The notes under the pieces are model-generated. The model worked only from the letters and a program-made list of their open reading frames with translations. It searched no databases and was not told where the DNA came from. Below, one piece after another: positions 1 through 10,834 of a stretch of 64,000 nucleotides of DNA (the first letter of the stretch is position 1; each line of letters opens with the position of its first letter). Source of the stretch: Campanula takesimana (lineage: Eukaryota > Streptophyta > Magnoliopsida > Asterales > Campanulaceae); the NCBI GenBank assembly GCA_026119855.1, contig JAOWBW010001311.1:248001-312000 (forward strand), given 5' to 3'. The position numbers and the translations under genes were made by a program.

Positions 1-720
1 AGATAGGACTTCATGTTCGATTGGGAGTACGGCTTCAGAACCATAGACTAATGCATACGGAGTTTCTCCTGTCGCTGACCGTATTGATGTGCGGTAGCCC
101 CACAATGCTAAAGGTAGCTTCTCGGGCCAATCCCTTCCTGTTGAGGCCATTTTCTTGACGATGGTCTCGATGGTCTTATTTGCTGCTTCGACTGCGCCAT
201 TTGCTTGGGGACGGTAAGGAGATGACTTGTGCTTGGTGATCTTGTATTCTACCAAAAGTGCATCCATTTCTTTCTCAAAGTGAGAGCCGTTGTCGGAAAT
301 GATTTCATGAGGCACGCCGTATCGGCACATGATATTAATCTTTACAAATTCGGCCACTTTCTTTGCGTTGAGGGTCCGATAGGCTTGTGCTTCGACCCAC
401 TTTGTGAAGTAGTCAACTGCCACTAGGACGAACGACTGCCCATTGCTCCCGACAGGATGAACTTTACTGATGATGTCTATCCCCCAACAAGAGAAAGGCC
501 AAGGTGTGACCATGTTGTAAAGTTGCGAGGGTGGAGCATGTTGTAGATTAGTGTGGAATTGGCACTTAGCACACCTTTTGACTTTCTCGATACAGTCTCG
601 TTCCATAGTGCTCCAATAGTAACCAATGCGGAGTATCTTCTTGACTAGCATAAACCCATTCATGTGGGGTCCACACTCTCCTTCGTGCACTTCACACATT
701 ATCTCTTGAGCTTCGGCCTC
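1..720 (-). CDS. Integrase fragment of gypsy I (open at window edge)
   Basis: Reading leftward from 720 the frame stays open for 240 codons to the window edge. It begins with the HHCC zinc-binding region (HEGECGPHMNG, then CAKCQ), followed by the DDE core: the first Asp in AVDYFTKWVEA, the second in ISDNGSHF and the Glu in NGAVEAANK. All three catalytic residues are present. It continues into the conserved LWGYRTS and YGSEAVLP segments. This enzyme joins retroelement cDNA to host DNA in the nucleus. A frameshift near 720-725 separates it from the upstream RNase H, and the C-terminal part lies outside the window. Confidence 0.85.
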
Positions 721-997
721 ATGGCGCATAAGAGATTGATTCCGTCGTGGTGCCTTTTATAGACTCGGTCCCCAATCAGTACGTACCGAGAGGCTAGCCT
801 TTGCAGAGCTGCTTGAGACTTCTTGTTGATATTCTCGGGATAAGTGCCATCTTAGAGGAAATTCATGATATCCGAATACCACGGAGAGTTTGTTTGAACC
901 TCGTTGATCTCGATACTCATGCAATATGCCGGACTGTTCCTTCGGGAAATTTTGAAAGGCTTCACCATTTTCCCTTTGGGCATTTCGACTAATGAAG

Positions 998-1624
998 CTA
1001 TGGTGGCCAGTGCATCGACGAAGCGATTTTTATCCCTTGGCAGGTAGTTGAAAGTGATCTCTTAGAATTGTTTAACCAATCTTCAAGGTGTTGACCATAC
1101 TGTTGCAGAGTTGGGTCTTGGGTTCGCCATTTACCTGATTGCTGATTGATAAGGAGCAAAGAGTCGCCGAATACTTCTAATTCCATGATGTTTCTTTCGA
1201 GAGATGCTTCGAGCCCTGCTATGCATTCTTCGTACTCGGCAATGTTGTTGGTAGCCTCAAATTCCAGACGGATGGCAATGGGAGTGTAGATGTCTTTTGG
1301 ATCAACAAGCAATATTCCTATACCAAAGCCGTGTTTATTGGCGGCGCCATAGAAAAAAAGTTGCCACTTAATTTCCTCGGTTGCAGTACAAATTAAATGC
1401 TCGTCGGGGAACTGTACGTCTTCCCCCTTCACTTCGTCACACGGGAATTCGGCAAGCTGGTCACTGAACACTTTCCCCCTGACGGATTTTAGTGTGACGT
1501 AAGTGATATCGTAGCCGGCGAGCATGAAGTACCATTTGGCTATTCTTGTTGACATGAAATGCTTCTCGAAGATGTAGCGGAGCGGGTCCACCTTTGCTAC
1601 TAGCTTGATCGGAAAAGTTTCCAT
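998..1624 (-). pseudogene. RNase H domain of gypsy I, first catalytic Asp replaced
   Basis: This 208-codon stretch contains a retroelement RNase H of the extra, archaeal-like type found in Tat elements: a WQLFFYGAANKHGFG start, EATNNIAEYEECIAGLEAS in the middle and VFGDSLLLINQ. Family members normally read FDGA at the first site, while here it is FYGA, so the first catalytic Asp is Tyr and the domain is probably dead. The frame is continuous with the RT upstream except for a TGA where relatives have Trp (near 1649). After about residue 180 the frame shifts and the normal RFVDALA-like end is read in another frame. Confidence 0.75.
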
Positions 1625-1648
1625 GTAGTGCTTGAGCTTTTGAGTGAC

Positions 1649-3430
1649 TCAAACTAATGCTGCACATGACTTCTCTAGGACAGAGTAGTTCTTTTCGCCT
1701 CCTTGGAATCGGCGACTGACAAAATAGATGGAATTCTCCTTTGTGGACTCTCGTTGCTCTTGTGCTAACATAGCCCCTAGGGCCTCATCATTGATAGTGA
1801 GATAGAGCAAAAGAGGCTTCTCCTTGTGTGGCGGAACTAGCACAAGAGGGCATGTCAAGTAATGCTTCACTTGGTCGAAGGCTTCTTGGCATGCGTCGGT
1901 CCATTCTAGAGCCACGTTCTTCTTGAGTAGCTTGAAGATTGGCTCGCACATGGAAGTGAGTTGGTGCACAAACCGACTGATGTACTGCAGTCTGCCCATG
2001 AAACCTTTGATCTCTTTCTGTGTCCTTGGAGGAGGCATGTCAATGATTGCCTTGATTTTGGAGGGGTCTACTTCAATTCCCCTTTCAGTGACCATATAAC
2101 CAAGGACTTTGCCTCGGATAACCCCGAACGTGCACTTTGCAGGGTTGCGCCTCATCTTGTGTTGACGAAGCCTTTCGAAGAACTTGCAGAGGTCGATTAA
2201 ATGCTGACCATCGGTCCCTTTGGAGTGAATGATCATGTCGTCCACATAGACCTCGATTTCTTTGTGAATCATGTCGTGGAACAAGTCCGTCACGGCTCTT
2301 TGGTAGGAAGCCCCAGCATTTCTTAACCCAAATGGCATGACTGTTTAGCAAAAGGTACCCCACGGTGTTGTGAAAGCTGTCTTATGTTGATATTCCTCGG
2401 CCATGAGAATCTGATTGTACCCAGCGAACCCATCCACGAATGAGCGAACCTCGTAGGCAGCAGTGGAGTCGACCAGCATGTCGATGTTGGGGAGTGGAAA
2501 ATCATCCTTTGGGGAAGCTTTGTTCAAATCCCGGAAGTCCACGCAAACTCGAACCTTGCCGTTTGCCTTTCTGACTGTCACGATGTTGGCTAACCATGTC
2601 GGATACTCGATAACCTTGATGAAACCCACACTGAGGAGCTTCTCAATCTCTTCCTTGACTTGCAGAGACCATTCTAGCTTGATCTTTATGAGCTTCTGCT
2701 TTACTGGCTTGGCATCTTCTCTGATCGGAATCCTGTGCTCCGCTACCTTTCTGTCCAAACCCGGCATGTCTTTGTATGACCATGCGAACACATCCACGAA
2801 CTCCCGTAGTAGTACAGTCAATCTGTCTCTGTCGTCCCCTTTGAAGAAGCTTCCAATCTTAGTTTCTTTTGGCTCTTCTTGGGTACCCAGATTAACAACA
2901 TGTAATTCTTCGTTAGCCTCTGGACCATTCTCGCCACGACTACGGACTTGTTGAGCAAGTTCATTTAAGTATGTTGTGTTTTCGTGGTCTATTTCATCAT
3001 AATTTGAATCGTTATTAACTTGTTCGTTAAGTTCATTATTAGTTAATTCATCATTTATGATGTTTGCAATCTCAGGGTACTCAGAAATATCAAATTTTTC
3101 ATTAGCAAAGAAAGGAAACACACGCTCAGCTATGACCTCCAAATCCTCTTGGGTGAGGGTATTAGAGACATTCTCGGACTCGAAAGTAAGTGTGAGCCGC
3201 TCTTCCTTTGTTGCTGTGCGGGGTATGCAACCCATTTCTTGGACTAAGAATTCTTCGGATACCACGGGCCCTTTCGTTGAATACCAATTGTTGATCGGCT
3301 CGGAGCTTGGCGGGATCTCACTGATAGTCTCGTTCATGATGACGGTTTCATGGATGGCGTTGACTTGGCATTCATTCATCGTGGCAAGTTCTTCGAACAT
3401 GGAGGCTAAATCTGTCAGTTCTTCCCCCAC
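1649..3430 (-). pseudogene. Reverse transcriptase region of gypsy I, split by a stop
   Basis: Two ORFs (3430-2345 and 2338-1649) lie in the same frame and are divided by one TAA just before VMPFGLRNAG, where relatives have a Tyr codon. Visible RT motifs are VDFRDLNKASPKDDFPLPNID, SFVDGFAGYNQ with a catalytic Asp, and YVDDMIIHSK with the paired Asp. The connection and first RNase H region follow (LQYISRFV, EWTDACQEAFDQVK, SVLEKSCAALV). The first approximately 170 codons are an acidic linker between protease and RT with no recognised domain. The stop at 2345 would block synthesis of active RT unless it is a sequencing error. Confidence 0.85.
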
Positions 3431-3472
3431 GGTGATTTCTGTCTCGGACTCTATAGTCGCCTTCCTTCCCCA

Positions 3473-6352
3473 CTATTCACGGGGCGACATGGGAGTTGGT
3501 TCCCTTTCGGATTTCTGGATCTCACAATCGGAGAAGATTTCAAGACCGGGCTTTTTGACACCCTTATTGTTAACCCATGGCTCGGGAAAGATCAAGTATG
3601 GAACGTCTTCCCCTTGGCGGACAAAATAACCATTCAACGTCTTGCGGTAAGGCCTTAGATTAGGGACCTCATAACGACGGCCTTCTTTACGAGCTCGGGC
3701 CTTTTCGTTCTTGATTGATTGCTCTCGTTTCAAGTCTTCTTTGGAAGGCTCGTACCCCAAACCGAATGTGTTCTTGACAAATGGGACTTGCACGGGATGT
3801 AGGATTCCTTGTTGATATCTCCCTAGGCCTAAACTAGGGAAGTAGTCCATATTTCTCATCATGCGGAGGACTTTGTGATTGCTGGGGGTCCATGATCCGT
3901 TTCCCCCTTCCTTGTCAATGGCGTTGATTGAGACGCCGGAGAGAGTGGAGTCTGGTAAACCATGCTGAACTTGGTGGACGGGCTCACCTTTTCTGTGGAT
4001 AGTGACGTTTTCAGCCATTACGGTCACTATTTCATCACCATTTTGGATCTTGACACATTGGTGGAGAGTTGATGGTACGGCATTAGCACTGTGAATCCAT
4101 GGTCGACCTAAAAGCAAGTTGAACGAGGCCGGGATGTCAAGCACTTGGAATGGAACAGACATGACCATGCTCCCAAACTCAATGTCTATTTCAATCATGC
4201 CCATGACTGTACGGGCGGTGCTGTCATAACCTCGGATTACTTGAGTAGAAGGCTTCAAATCGGAATCCTTAAGCCCCAGTATGCCCATGATTCTGCCAGG
4301 CATGAGATTGAGTGCGGAACCACCGTCCACTAAGACTCTTGAGATGGGCCTCCCCCTTGCTCGTACCTTGAGGTAAATAGCCTCGTTGTGGTCGGAACCA
4401 AATGGTGGAAGGTCCATATCGGCAAAGGTGATGACGTTGCCAAAATGAATGTGACTGATCATTGCTGTGAGGTCCTCGGGAGTAGTATCGGGAGAAACTG
4501 ATGTATCATCGAGATTGCGGATGACAAGATCTCGGTGTTTCTTTGAGGATGCGATGAGGTCCCAAATAGAAATGTTGGCTTGGACAAGTAGATGGTCTTC
4601 GGGAGTGTCGCGAGCTTGCGGCCTTTGAGAAGAGGAGCTCGGTGCGGAAGTGGAAGGGTTACTTGCTATGACTCGACCGGATCGAGTTAGCATGTTGACG
4701 TTCCCATCTTGCTTCTTTTTCCTATTCTCTAGTACTTCCCTCATTACCTCATCGTAAGTCACTACATAACAAGAATTGTCAAATTTATTCATAACATTGG
4801 GGCCCCCATTCACTATTGGGATTGAATGGGTGGTCCCCTCGAGTTCTCCTATCTCTATTACATTGACATGTTCGCCATTAGCCACTACAAATTCTTTCTT
4901 ATCTATGATATCTTGAATGACATTGCGGAGAACGAAGCAATCCTCGGTGGTGTGGCCACTATATTGGTGGTAGCCACAATATTTGTGGTGAGCATGATTG
5001 GGGTGGACCGTCTTGGGTTGGTACTCTTGCACGGGTGTGACTTGACCCTTTTCTTTGAGGACTTCGAACACTTCGGTTTGAGTCATGCCTTGGAGAGGCA
5101 TATAGACACGGTCATTTCGGGACTTCTTCCCTTGGGGTGGAGGAACCTTTTTGTAATTCCCCTTGTCGATAGTGACGGCGTCGACCGAGGCCTCTTTTGT
5201 AGAGTTGGAAGCGGCCTTGTATCGGTAAGTAGGAGTGGTCTTCTTAATCTCCTTGAGCAAGTCATTCATGCGTACCCCCGCCTCATACATTTGGGAGAAG
5301 TCGGAGTAGCAAGCCCCACTTAGGTGGGTGCGGAGATCAATCTTGAGACACTTGAGAAAGATGTCCATTTGCTCTTTTGTGTTCGGCCTCTCAACAATTT
5401 CGGAGAGTTTGTCATTCCATCTCCTTGTGAAGTCAATGAAGGACTCGTTGTCTCTTTGGGTGGTATTCTCGAGCTCTTTCCTTGTGGGCCGGTGAGTGGT
5501 GTTGCCTTGGTATTGTGACTTGAAGGCAAGCATGGCGGAGTCCCAATCGAGACGGACAGTGAGCGGGAGAGTAGCATACCAATCTTTCGCCGCCCCCTCG
5601 AGAGTGAGAGGAAAGCATTGAGCCATCACCTTGGGGGAGACCTTCTTCGGAACCATTGCCCAAATATAAGTCTCAATGTGAGCCATGGGACAAGAGTTGC
5701 CCTTGAATTTGCTTATGTCGGGAATCTTGAACTTATCGGGAAGAGCGGCCATAGTACTCATGAGGATGGAGGATTGATAAAGGCTTGTGTCGGAGCCTTT
5801 CCCCATGTTGAGCCCATTGAATTTTTGGTCGATGTAGGCCATGATAGAATCCACCATTTTGGGCTCATTATTCTCGGAACTTGGTTCTCCCATTTTCTTG
5901 GTGCGGGTGTTGACATAAGGACTTTTGAACAAACCCTCGGTCCACTCGGATTCATCATCATTATTCTTGTTCTTTCCATTGGCAAGGTTAGTGAGCTTTT
6001 CTTTCATTAGTTCCATCTCGGCCTCGTGGGCCTCCCTTTGGCTGTCGAGGTGGGATTGCCAAATGTCGTCTTTGCTTTGTGCCTTCTTATTAAGGGTGGA
6101 GACTTTCTCTTGGAGGAGTTGGACCATGGTTGAAAGCTGTTCGAGAGACATGGTGTTGCTGCTGCCGGTCATGGTTGCTGTTGGAGCTGTTGGAGTGATC
6201 TCTTCACGGACTAACCGGTTTGCCGAATCCCGGTAGACTCTGTAAGTACCAATTGAACCTATATTGCAGAAGAGGCCCTTGTCAGTCTTGAGTAACACTT
6301 GCGGTCCACGAAGAGGCTTAGAACACACAGTTGGACACATGACTCGAACCAC
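3473..6352 (-). CDS. Gag-protease polyprotein of gypsy I
   Basis: A 959-codon ORF. Residues 60-110 look like a coiled coil. The retrotransposon Gag domain spans about 200-350 (FKGNSCPMAHIETY, AAKDWYATLP, TRKELENTTQ). A CCHC-like knuckle (YCGYHQYSGHTTEDC) sits near 456-472. The aspartic protease has its active-site triad as VDGGSA near residue 676, with the flap and LLLGRPWIHSA further on. After the protease there is a glycine-rich G-patch-like segment (SLGLGRYQQG and NTFGLGYEPSKEDL). The ORF ends in TAG at 3473. The reading frame then runs on uninterrupted into the RT linker, so gag-PR and RT are separated only by this stop. The first Met in the frame was used, and translation may start further in. 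Confidence 0.88.
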   Translation of the reverse strand: MVRVMCPTVCSKPLRGPQVLLKTDKGLFCNIGSIGTYRVYRDSANRLVREEITPTAPTATMTGSSNTMSLEQLSTMVQLLQEKVSTLNKKAQSKDDIWQSHLDSQREAHEAEMELMKEKLTNLANGKNKNNDDESEWTEGLFKSPYVNTRTKKMGEPSSENNEPKMVDSIMAYIDQKFNGLNMGKGSDTSLYQSSILMSTMAALPDKFKIPDISKFKGNSCPMAHIETYIWAMVPKKVSPKVMAQCFPLTLEGAAKDWYATLPLTVRLDWDSAMLAFKSQYQGNTTHRPTRKELENTTQRDNESFIDFTRRWNDKLSEIVERPNTKEQMDIFLKCLKIDLRTHLSGACYSDFSQMYEAGVRMNDLLKEIKKTTPTYRYKAASNSTKEASVDAVTIDKGNYKKVPPPQGKKSRNDRVYMPLQGMTQTEVFEVLKEKGQVTPVQEYQPKTVHPNHAHHKYCGYHQYSGHTTEDCFVLRNVIQDIIDKKEFVVANGEHVNVIEIGELEGTTHSIPIVNGGPNVMNKFDNSCYVVTYDEVMREVLENRKKKQDGNVNMLTRSGRVIASNPSTSAPSSSSQRPQARDTPEDHLLVQANISIWDLIASSKKHRDLVIRNLDDTSVSPDTTPEDLTAMISHIHFGNVITFADMDLPPFGSDHNEAIYLKVRARGRPISRVLVDGGSALNLMPGRIMGILGLKDSDLKPSTQVIRGYDSTARTVMGMIEIDIEFGSMVMSVPFQVLDIPASFNLLLGRPWIHSANAVPSTLHQCVKIQNGDEIVTVMAENVTIHRKGEPVHQVQHGLPDSTLSGVSINAIDKEGGNGSWTPSNHKVLRMMRNMDYFPSLGLGRYQQGILHPVQVPFVKNTFGLGYEPSKEDLKREQSIKNEKARARKEGRRYEVPNLRPYRKTLNGYFVRQGEDVPYLIFPEPWVNNKGVKKPGLEIFSDCEIQKSEREPTPMSPRE

Positions 6353-7486
6353 ATAAGAAAAGACTCTTTTTTTTTTATAAGTCGGAGGGAATGGATCCCT
6401 TTTGGGGTTTCTAAGAAAATAATGGAATCGTCACACTAGTATATAGACCATCTCGTGGTCCCATATACTCATCGGATTCCATCGCGCTTGTGAATCCTAC
6501 ATGTATCGGGATTAAACTAAATTAATGTAGTAAAGCATACATAAGGGGACGGATTTTTATTTTCGTCCAAAATAACCACTTTTGGGGACGGATTTTTATT
6601 GCGTCCGTTTCAACAAGTTGGCATGTATGATTTGAAGACATTAGTTTAGGGAAATCTCGGTACATGGAAACCGACTTGAGTCACGGAGTGTTAGACCCTA
6701 ACTAGAATTGTGTGGCTTGTGCTCGGCTTGAATATGAGGCTCAAAGGTCACCCCCGGCATGTAGTCTTGAACTACGCCACGGGCTGAGGTTTACCGCTTC
6801 GAAAGAGCCAAGGTCGGGTGGAGCTTGAAACTTTCTAGGACGGGCCTCGACGGGTTTGGGGTTGGACTTGTGCGACTCGATAGTGAGCAGTTCATAGGAA
6901 TATGTGCATGTAGTGTGAGGTCTAACAAGTGACAAAATTTTTATATTTTTATTTTTTTGAAAAGAAAGAAAACAAACAAAACACATAAGCACATAAATTA
7001 CAACTCTCGAATCACCCGTGTGACCGGTAAATAAAACACAAAATTAAAACAGTCCGAGGGTTCAATTCTGTTCTGATGCAGGCAACTGTGCCCACACCCC
7101 TCTGTTCTGCTCAGCACTGAAACCTGTTTCTGTTCTGGAAACCAACCCTGAAGCGTGCGCCTCTGAGTGTTGATGTGGGACGCGCGCGCCTGGCACAATG
7201 CTATTAGGAGGCGCGCGCTTCTGGGCACACCTGTCAGAATGTCAGATTTTGGACTCAGGAGATTGCCCTGGTCCTATGTTCATATTGTAACCCCTGCAGA
7301 AATGATTAGTGCAGAATAGCAGAAGAAGAAGATGAAGAACATGAAGAAGTGGGCGATTCTGGTCCTTGATGCGGGATGCGCGCGCCTTAGGCTGAAAATG
7401 CCAGACGCGCGCGCCTCCCCCATCAGGAATCAGAATGCCCAGAAAGATGTAGATTTTGATCAGAATGCAAGCTTAACCCTCAAATC
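6353..7486 (-). other. Untranslated leader of gypsy I
   Basis: This is the 1.1 kb between the primer site and gag. No coding region is supported. It contains a short direct repeat around GGGACGGATTTTTATT (6546 and 6586) and five copies of a GCGCGCGCC-type box (7153, 7182, 7210 in reverse orientation, 7378, 7407). The pairs 7153/7182 and 7378/7407 are spaced exactly 29 bp, like the boxes in the LTR. It probably carries packaging or translation-control sequences, but that is inference. Confidence 0.7.
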
Positions 7487-7504
7487 TCCCCAGCGGAGTC
7501 GCCA
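7487..7504 (-). other. Primer binding site of gypsy I
   Basis: One base inside the 5' LTR, the minus strand reads TGGCGACTCCGCTGGGGA. The leading TGG pairs with a tRNA CCA end. I associate this sequence with the arginine tRNA primers of Ogre/Tat elements from memory, so the tRNA identity is less certain than the position. Confidence 0.8.
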
Positions 7505-7505
7505 C

Positions 7506-8489
7506 TGTAGATACCCCGGGAAACCACGGCTTTAGGCTAGAGCGGTGAATTATCCTACGATGTCTACCTTGTTTTAGATTGTTTAGAGTCGCCACCTCTG
7601 TTTTGAGGAACTTAAGAAAAACCTATTGATTATAGCCTAAGTTTGATTACGAAAACAGAGATTCTTTGTTTTGAGGTTCGGGGGTTAGATTACGAGATGG
7701 GAAGTACCGAAACACCCATCTCGCCCAACTAAAGTTGGTCTTGCTTGATCAAAATCTACATAAATAATAACGTTCTTCTTCTTCTTCTTTAAGTCATAAA
7801 TAGTGGGGGGGGGGGTTTAAAATAGAGTTTGGAATGTAGGAGATAACTCCTTAACCAACCTCAATGAGATGAGGTGATCATTAGAGTCATGTCCCAAAAT
7901 GATGTGGGTGATTGCACATTTGATTAGAGTAAAAAGAGAGAGAGGATATGAAGTAGAAAAGAAAGGAAAAGATGGACTTTTACCTACAATTTGAAGAACT
8001 TCAAATATTGCTTGATGAGATCCTTGGAGAACCTTTAGAAAGTGGTTTTGGTATAGTTTTTGTAAGTTCAATCTTCGTTCCTTGAAAATGGAGGTAAAGG
8101 GAGCTTTTTATAGGTGAAAGAGGGGTGTTTTTGGTGCCCAAACTCAGTCACCAAGAAATCCTTCCCGGGCAAAATCCTGTAAATTGAGCAAGGGAGGGAA
8201 TCCTGGCCAGAAATCTGTAACTGACGCCCAGAGGCGCGCGCTTCCTGCTTTGGGGGCGGGAGGCGCGCGCACCTGGCTCCTCCTGTCGGAGGCGCGCGAC
8301 TCAGAGAAGGCAATTTTGACAGAATGGACTAAAAAGTCAGCCCTGTCATTCAGTTTAGTCCCTGGACTTAACGAAGTCAGTCAGGAACTTGATGGAAGTG
8401 ACAGAAACTAACGAGAAACACTTAAAACGGGGAGAAACACAAGATCAAATGTGCAACCGGGGTGAGCGGTCCAAGGCGGGGTGTCTACA
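7506..8489 (-). repeat. 5' LTR of gypsy I (984 bp)
   Basis: Bounded by TGTAGATACCCC at 7506 and GGGGTGTCTACA ending at 8489, a near-perfect terminal inverted repeat with TG/CA ends. The primer site adjoins it on the left. In element orientation the U3 holds three GGCGCGCGC boxes at 8290, 8261 and 8232 (29-bp steps), followed about 110 bp later by a TATA box. The flanking base run after 8489 is GATAG, the expected left copy of a 5-bp target duplication; its partner is outside the window. Confidence 0.9.
8105..8112 (-). promoter_or_regulatory. TATA box of gypsy I LTR
   Basis: The minus strand reads TATAAAAA inside the LTR, downstream of the GC-box cluster, which is the usual position for a U3/R promoter. 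Called from sequence and position only. Confidence 0.55.
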
Positions 8490-8722
8490 GATAGTCCCCC
8501 TATTTTCATGGGTTTTACGAAGGAACTTTGAGTAATAATTAAGGCTACTTTAAATTATTCTAATAAAAATTTTGAAATTGTTCTTGATACACCGTTATAA
8601 ATACTATTAATATCAATTTTTAGATTCACATTAACATAATTATAAGTAGCATTTATAACTGCTCAAAGTTCCCTCGTAGTAACAACGAAAAAAAGTGGAC
8701 TATCTTTCTGGGACGGAGGGAG
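8490..8722. mobile_element. Stowaway-type MITE, interrupted by gypsy I
   Basis: The right end is GGGACGGAGGGAG followed by TA (8723-8724). About 45 bp of subterminal sequence (GATAGTCC...AACTTTGAG) at 8490 are repeated inverted near 8655-8702. The left terminus is missing because gypsy I inserted at GATAG. The closely similar MITE at 35470 shares the same subterminal AAAGTTC and TCGTAGTAACAAC-like stretches. Confidence 0.75.
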
Positions 8723-9120
8723 TAATATATTTAAAATTATTTAGTGAAGGATACTTGAGGTTACATTCTACTTTTTATATATTTTTCAATTAAATATATA
8801 ATTAAATTAATTTTTTATAAATATATAGCGGTACACGGTATACCAACCAAATTTTTATAGGTATACCGCGTACTAACCAAGTATCCAGAATCGGTATGGT
8901 AGTGTTGTAGCAAACTTTCGCGAAAGTTTGAAAGTTTGGTACACTAAATATTTGGTAGGGTTAGTAGTCGGTTAGTTGGTTTGGTTTGGTTGATATTGGG
9001 CAGCAATAAATATACTAATAAGACATTACTCGCCTCTTGAACTAAACTAGACACATTGGAAAGCCCAAATTTTTCTAAAGCACTGGAAAAATATTTTTCA
9101 TAAGACGGATCCCAAAATTA
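8723..9120. other. AT-rich interval with GGTATACC repeats
   Basis: No gene is visible. Between about 8828 and 8900 there are several CGGTATACCG and GGTATGGTA-like words, of the kind found subterminally in hAT MITEs, but no complete element can be bounded. A perfect 18-bp palindrome, AAACTTTCGCGAAAGTTT, lies near 8913. Confidence 0.5.
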
Positions 9121-9125
9121 ATGTA

Positions 9126-10063
9126 TGTTAGTGCAGAAAAGGGGTGCTACCACTAGTGCTGCCAACAGTGTTATCTCAGACGGGATTTGTAATAGTTTCA
9201 TCATTTATTCACAAAATTATTGGATATTAATGTTTAATATTTGCTGCAAGTTTATTGTTATTTGTAGGTCCAAAATTCAGGTCAAGGTTGATCAAAACAA
9301 TGGAGCTGCAAACAAGGGATTGGTTGAAGGAAAAATTATACATAAATGAAGATTTATGCGTAACTTTTGAAGAAGAGGAAAACGTGGACTTGGACTTGTT
9401 CAAAGGCTGAATTTGTTCAAAGAGAGTACAAGCTCTTCACAGCTCGAAGGTACAAGAAGGAGAAGCAAGGACTTGGGCACCAAGAATTTGTTCCTACAAT
9501 TATGGACATGTGGAGAAATTATTCCCCAAGGCTCGGCATCCACTCCTCCACTCACACCACGTTTTGGAGGCCGATATAAAGGCTTGATGGGATCATTCAA
9601 AACATACAAGAGAGAAATATTAAACACCCATAGCCATAGACCAAGTGCTAGTGATGTTATAACACTCATTTCAACATCACAATCTAGTTTCTTGAAGAAA
9701 CTATTTGTTGAAGGCTAAATTGGTCTAGCCTTTTGATTGTTTGTGAGTGTTGTTTCTTTATTGATGGTTCTTGTATCTAGCACATTTTTGTACTTTTATT
9801 TTCTTTAGAGGATAGGAGTTGTTTAGACTTTTGTACTTAAGAGAAATACTTCTAGTGAAAGTTTTTTTTTGGCCATGAGGCTACCACAAGTTATATATTT
9901 ATATAACTTGTGAAAATATATCTCTCTGTGTCAAATTTCCGCTGCAAGCTCGTTTTGAAAATTGTTTTAATTCGGGTGTGTAAAGTGTTGCCCGAAGTGT
10001 TATCGTTGCACTGACAACACCTTTGATAACACTTTATAAAAACCAAGGACATTGACATTTTCA
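9126..10063 (+). repeat. 5' LTR of copia I
   Basis: 938 bp, same length as the right copy. A TATA box (TATAAA, 9575-9580) is present; in the right LTR the same site reads TATATAAA. The end region (9984-10034) carries a GTGTTGCCCGAAGTGTTATC / CTGACAACAC dyad that recurs throughout the element. Confidence 0.95.
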
Positions 10064-10065
10064 AT

Positions 10066-10077
10066 TGGCATCAGAGC
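10066..10077 (+). other. Primer binding site of copia I
   Basis: TGGCATCAGAGC two bases after the LTR, one mismatch from the initiator-methionine tRNA site TGGTATCAGAGC used by most plant copia elements. Confidence 0.85.
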
Positions 10078-10096
10078 TGGACACTTGACATACTAA

Positions 10097-10834
10097 GTGT
10101 TTGGTCCAGTTGTCATGGCTTTAGGTCTTGCTAATCTATCTCTTAAGAGACTTTCTATTCTTGATGGCTCAAATCATAATTCCCTTAGTGACAGTGAGGT
10201 AAGAGAGCCACCATACATTAAAGAACCTGACCGGTCACCCATGTTAACCATGGTTTGGAAGCATTCATTGTCAGATTCTAAATGTGTTGCGTCAGGTGTT
10301 GCCCAGAGTGCGATAACACCAACCCCAATACTCAGCAGGTATAATATTTCCAATATTTCTGACATTTTTTGCTTTCATGGTTCAAATGATGTTGATGCAG
10401 GATGTCTAGATGAGAATGATTCAAGCAAGGATATGCTAGTTCGTGATGAAGTCAAGAGACACCTCCTAAGTTTCAAAAAGAATCATCACATATCCAAGAT
10501 GATATGGGGAGTACATGTTTGGATACAAACAAGACTTGGTGTTTATCGAGAAACCGTAAGGTATTTGTGTATGTTTACCATATACGCAAAGGTAAGACAC
10601 TCTTGTTTTAATCTTTCTCTTGTATCTACGAACATTTATGAGACATTTAAAGTTGGTGTTTGGATTCAAGTTATGGAGTATAAACTTATAAAATTTACTC
10701 ATAATAATGCTTGGATTCGTCATCATTTTTTAAGAGTTTTGGCTGAAAAGAAATTTATTCAAATAGAGCATATTGATACTGAATATTCAATTGCTACAAC
10801 TTTTACCAAATTTTTTAATTTTTGTCTCAATTAA
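10097..10834 (+). pseudogene. Remnant copia ORF with pol C-terminus
   Basis: A 245-codon ORF. Its last 50 residues resemble the extreme C-terminus of copia pol: RHHFLRVLAEKKFIQIEHID followed by TEYSIATTFTKF matches the familiar RHHFLRD...IEHIDTE.QLADIFTKPL pattern. The first part (LSILDGSNHN and following) has no recognised domain. Gag, protease, integrase and the RT palm are all missing, so this is the scar of a large internal deletion. Whether any of it is translated is unknown. Confidence 0.6.

Larger units (their letters stand above)
1..8489 (-). mobile_element. Ty3/gypsy LTR retrotransposon, gypsy I (Tat/Ogre-like), truncated by window edge
   Basis: The minus strand reads, from right to left, 5' LTR (8489-7506), primer binding site, a 1.1-kb leader, gag-protease, reverse transcriptase, RNase H and integrase. 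The 3' LTR lies beyond position 1. The order PR-RT-RH-IN places it in Ty3/gypsy. The CCHC knuckle of form CxYHxxxGHxTxxC, the protease DGGS motif and the arginine-tRNA-type primer site suggest the Tat/Ogre side of the tree; that lineage call is inference. Three in-frame stops and at least two frameshifts make this copy non-autonomous as assembled. It sits inside a Stowaway MITE, whose remainder starts at 8490. Confidence 0.93.

Noticed and set aside
9367..9718. Short ORFs in both copia I LTRs (for example 9413-9718 and 12715-12903)
   Set aside because: Conserved only because the LTRs are duplicated; they differ by stops and overlap the TATA and transcribed region.
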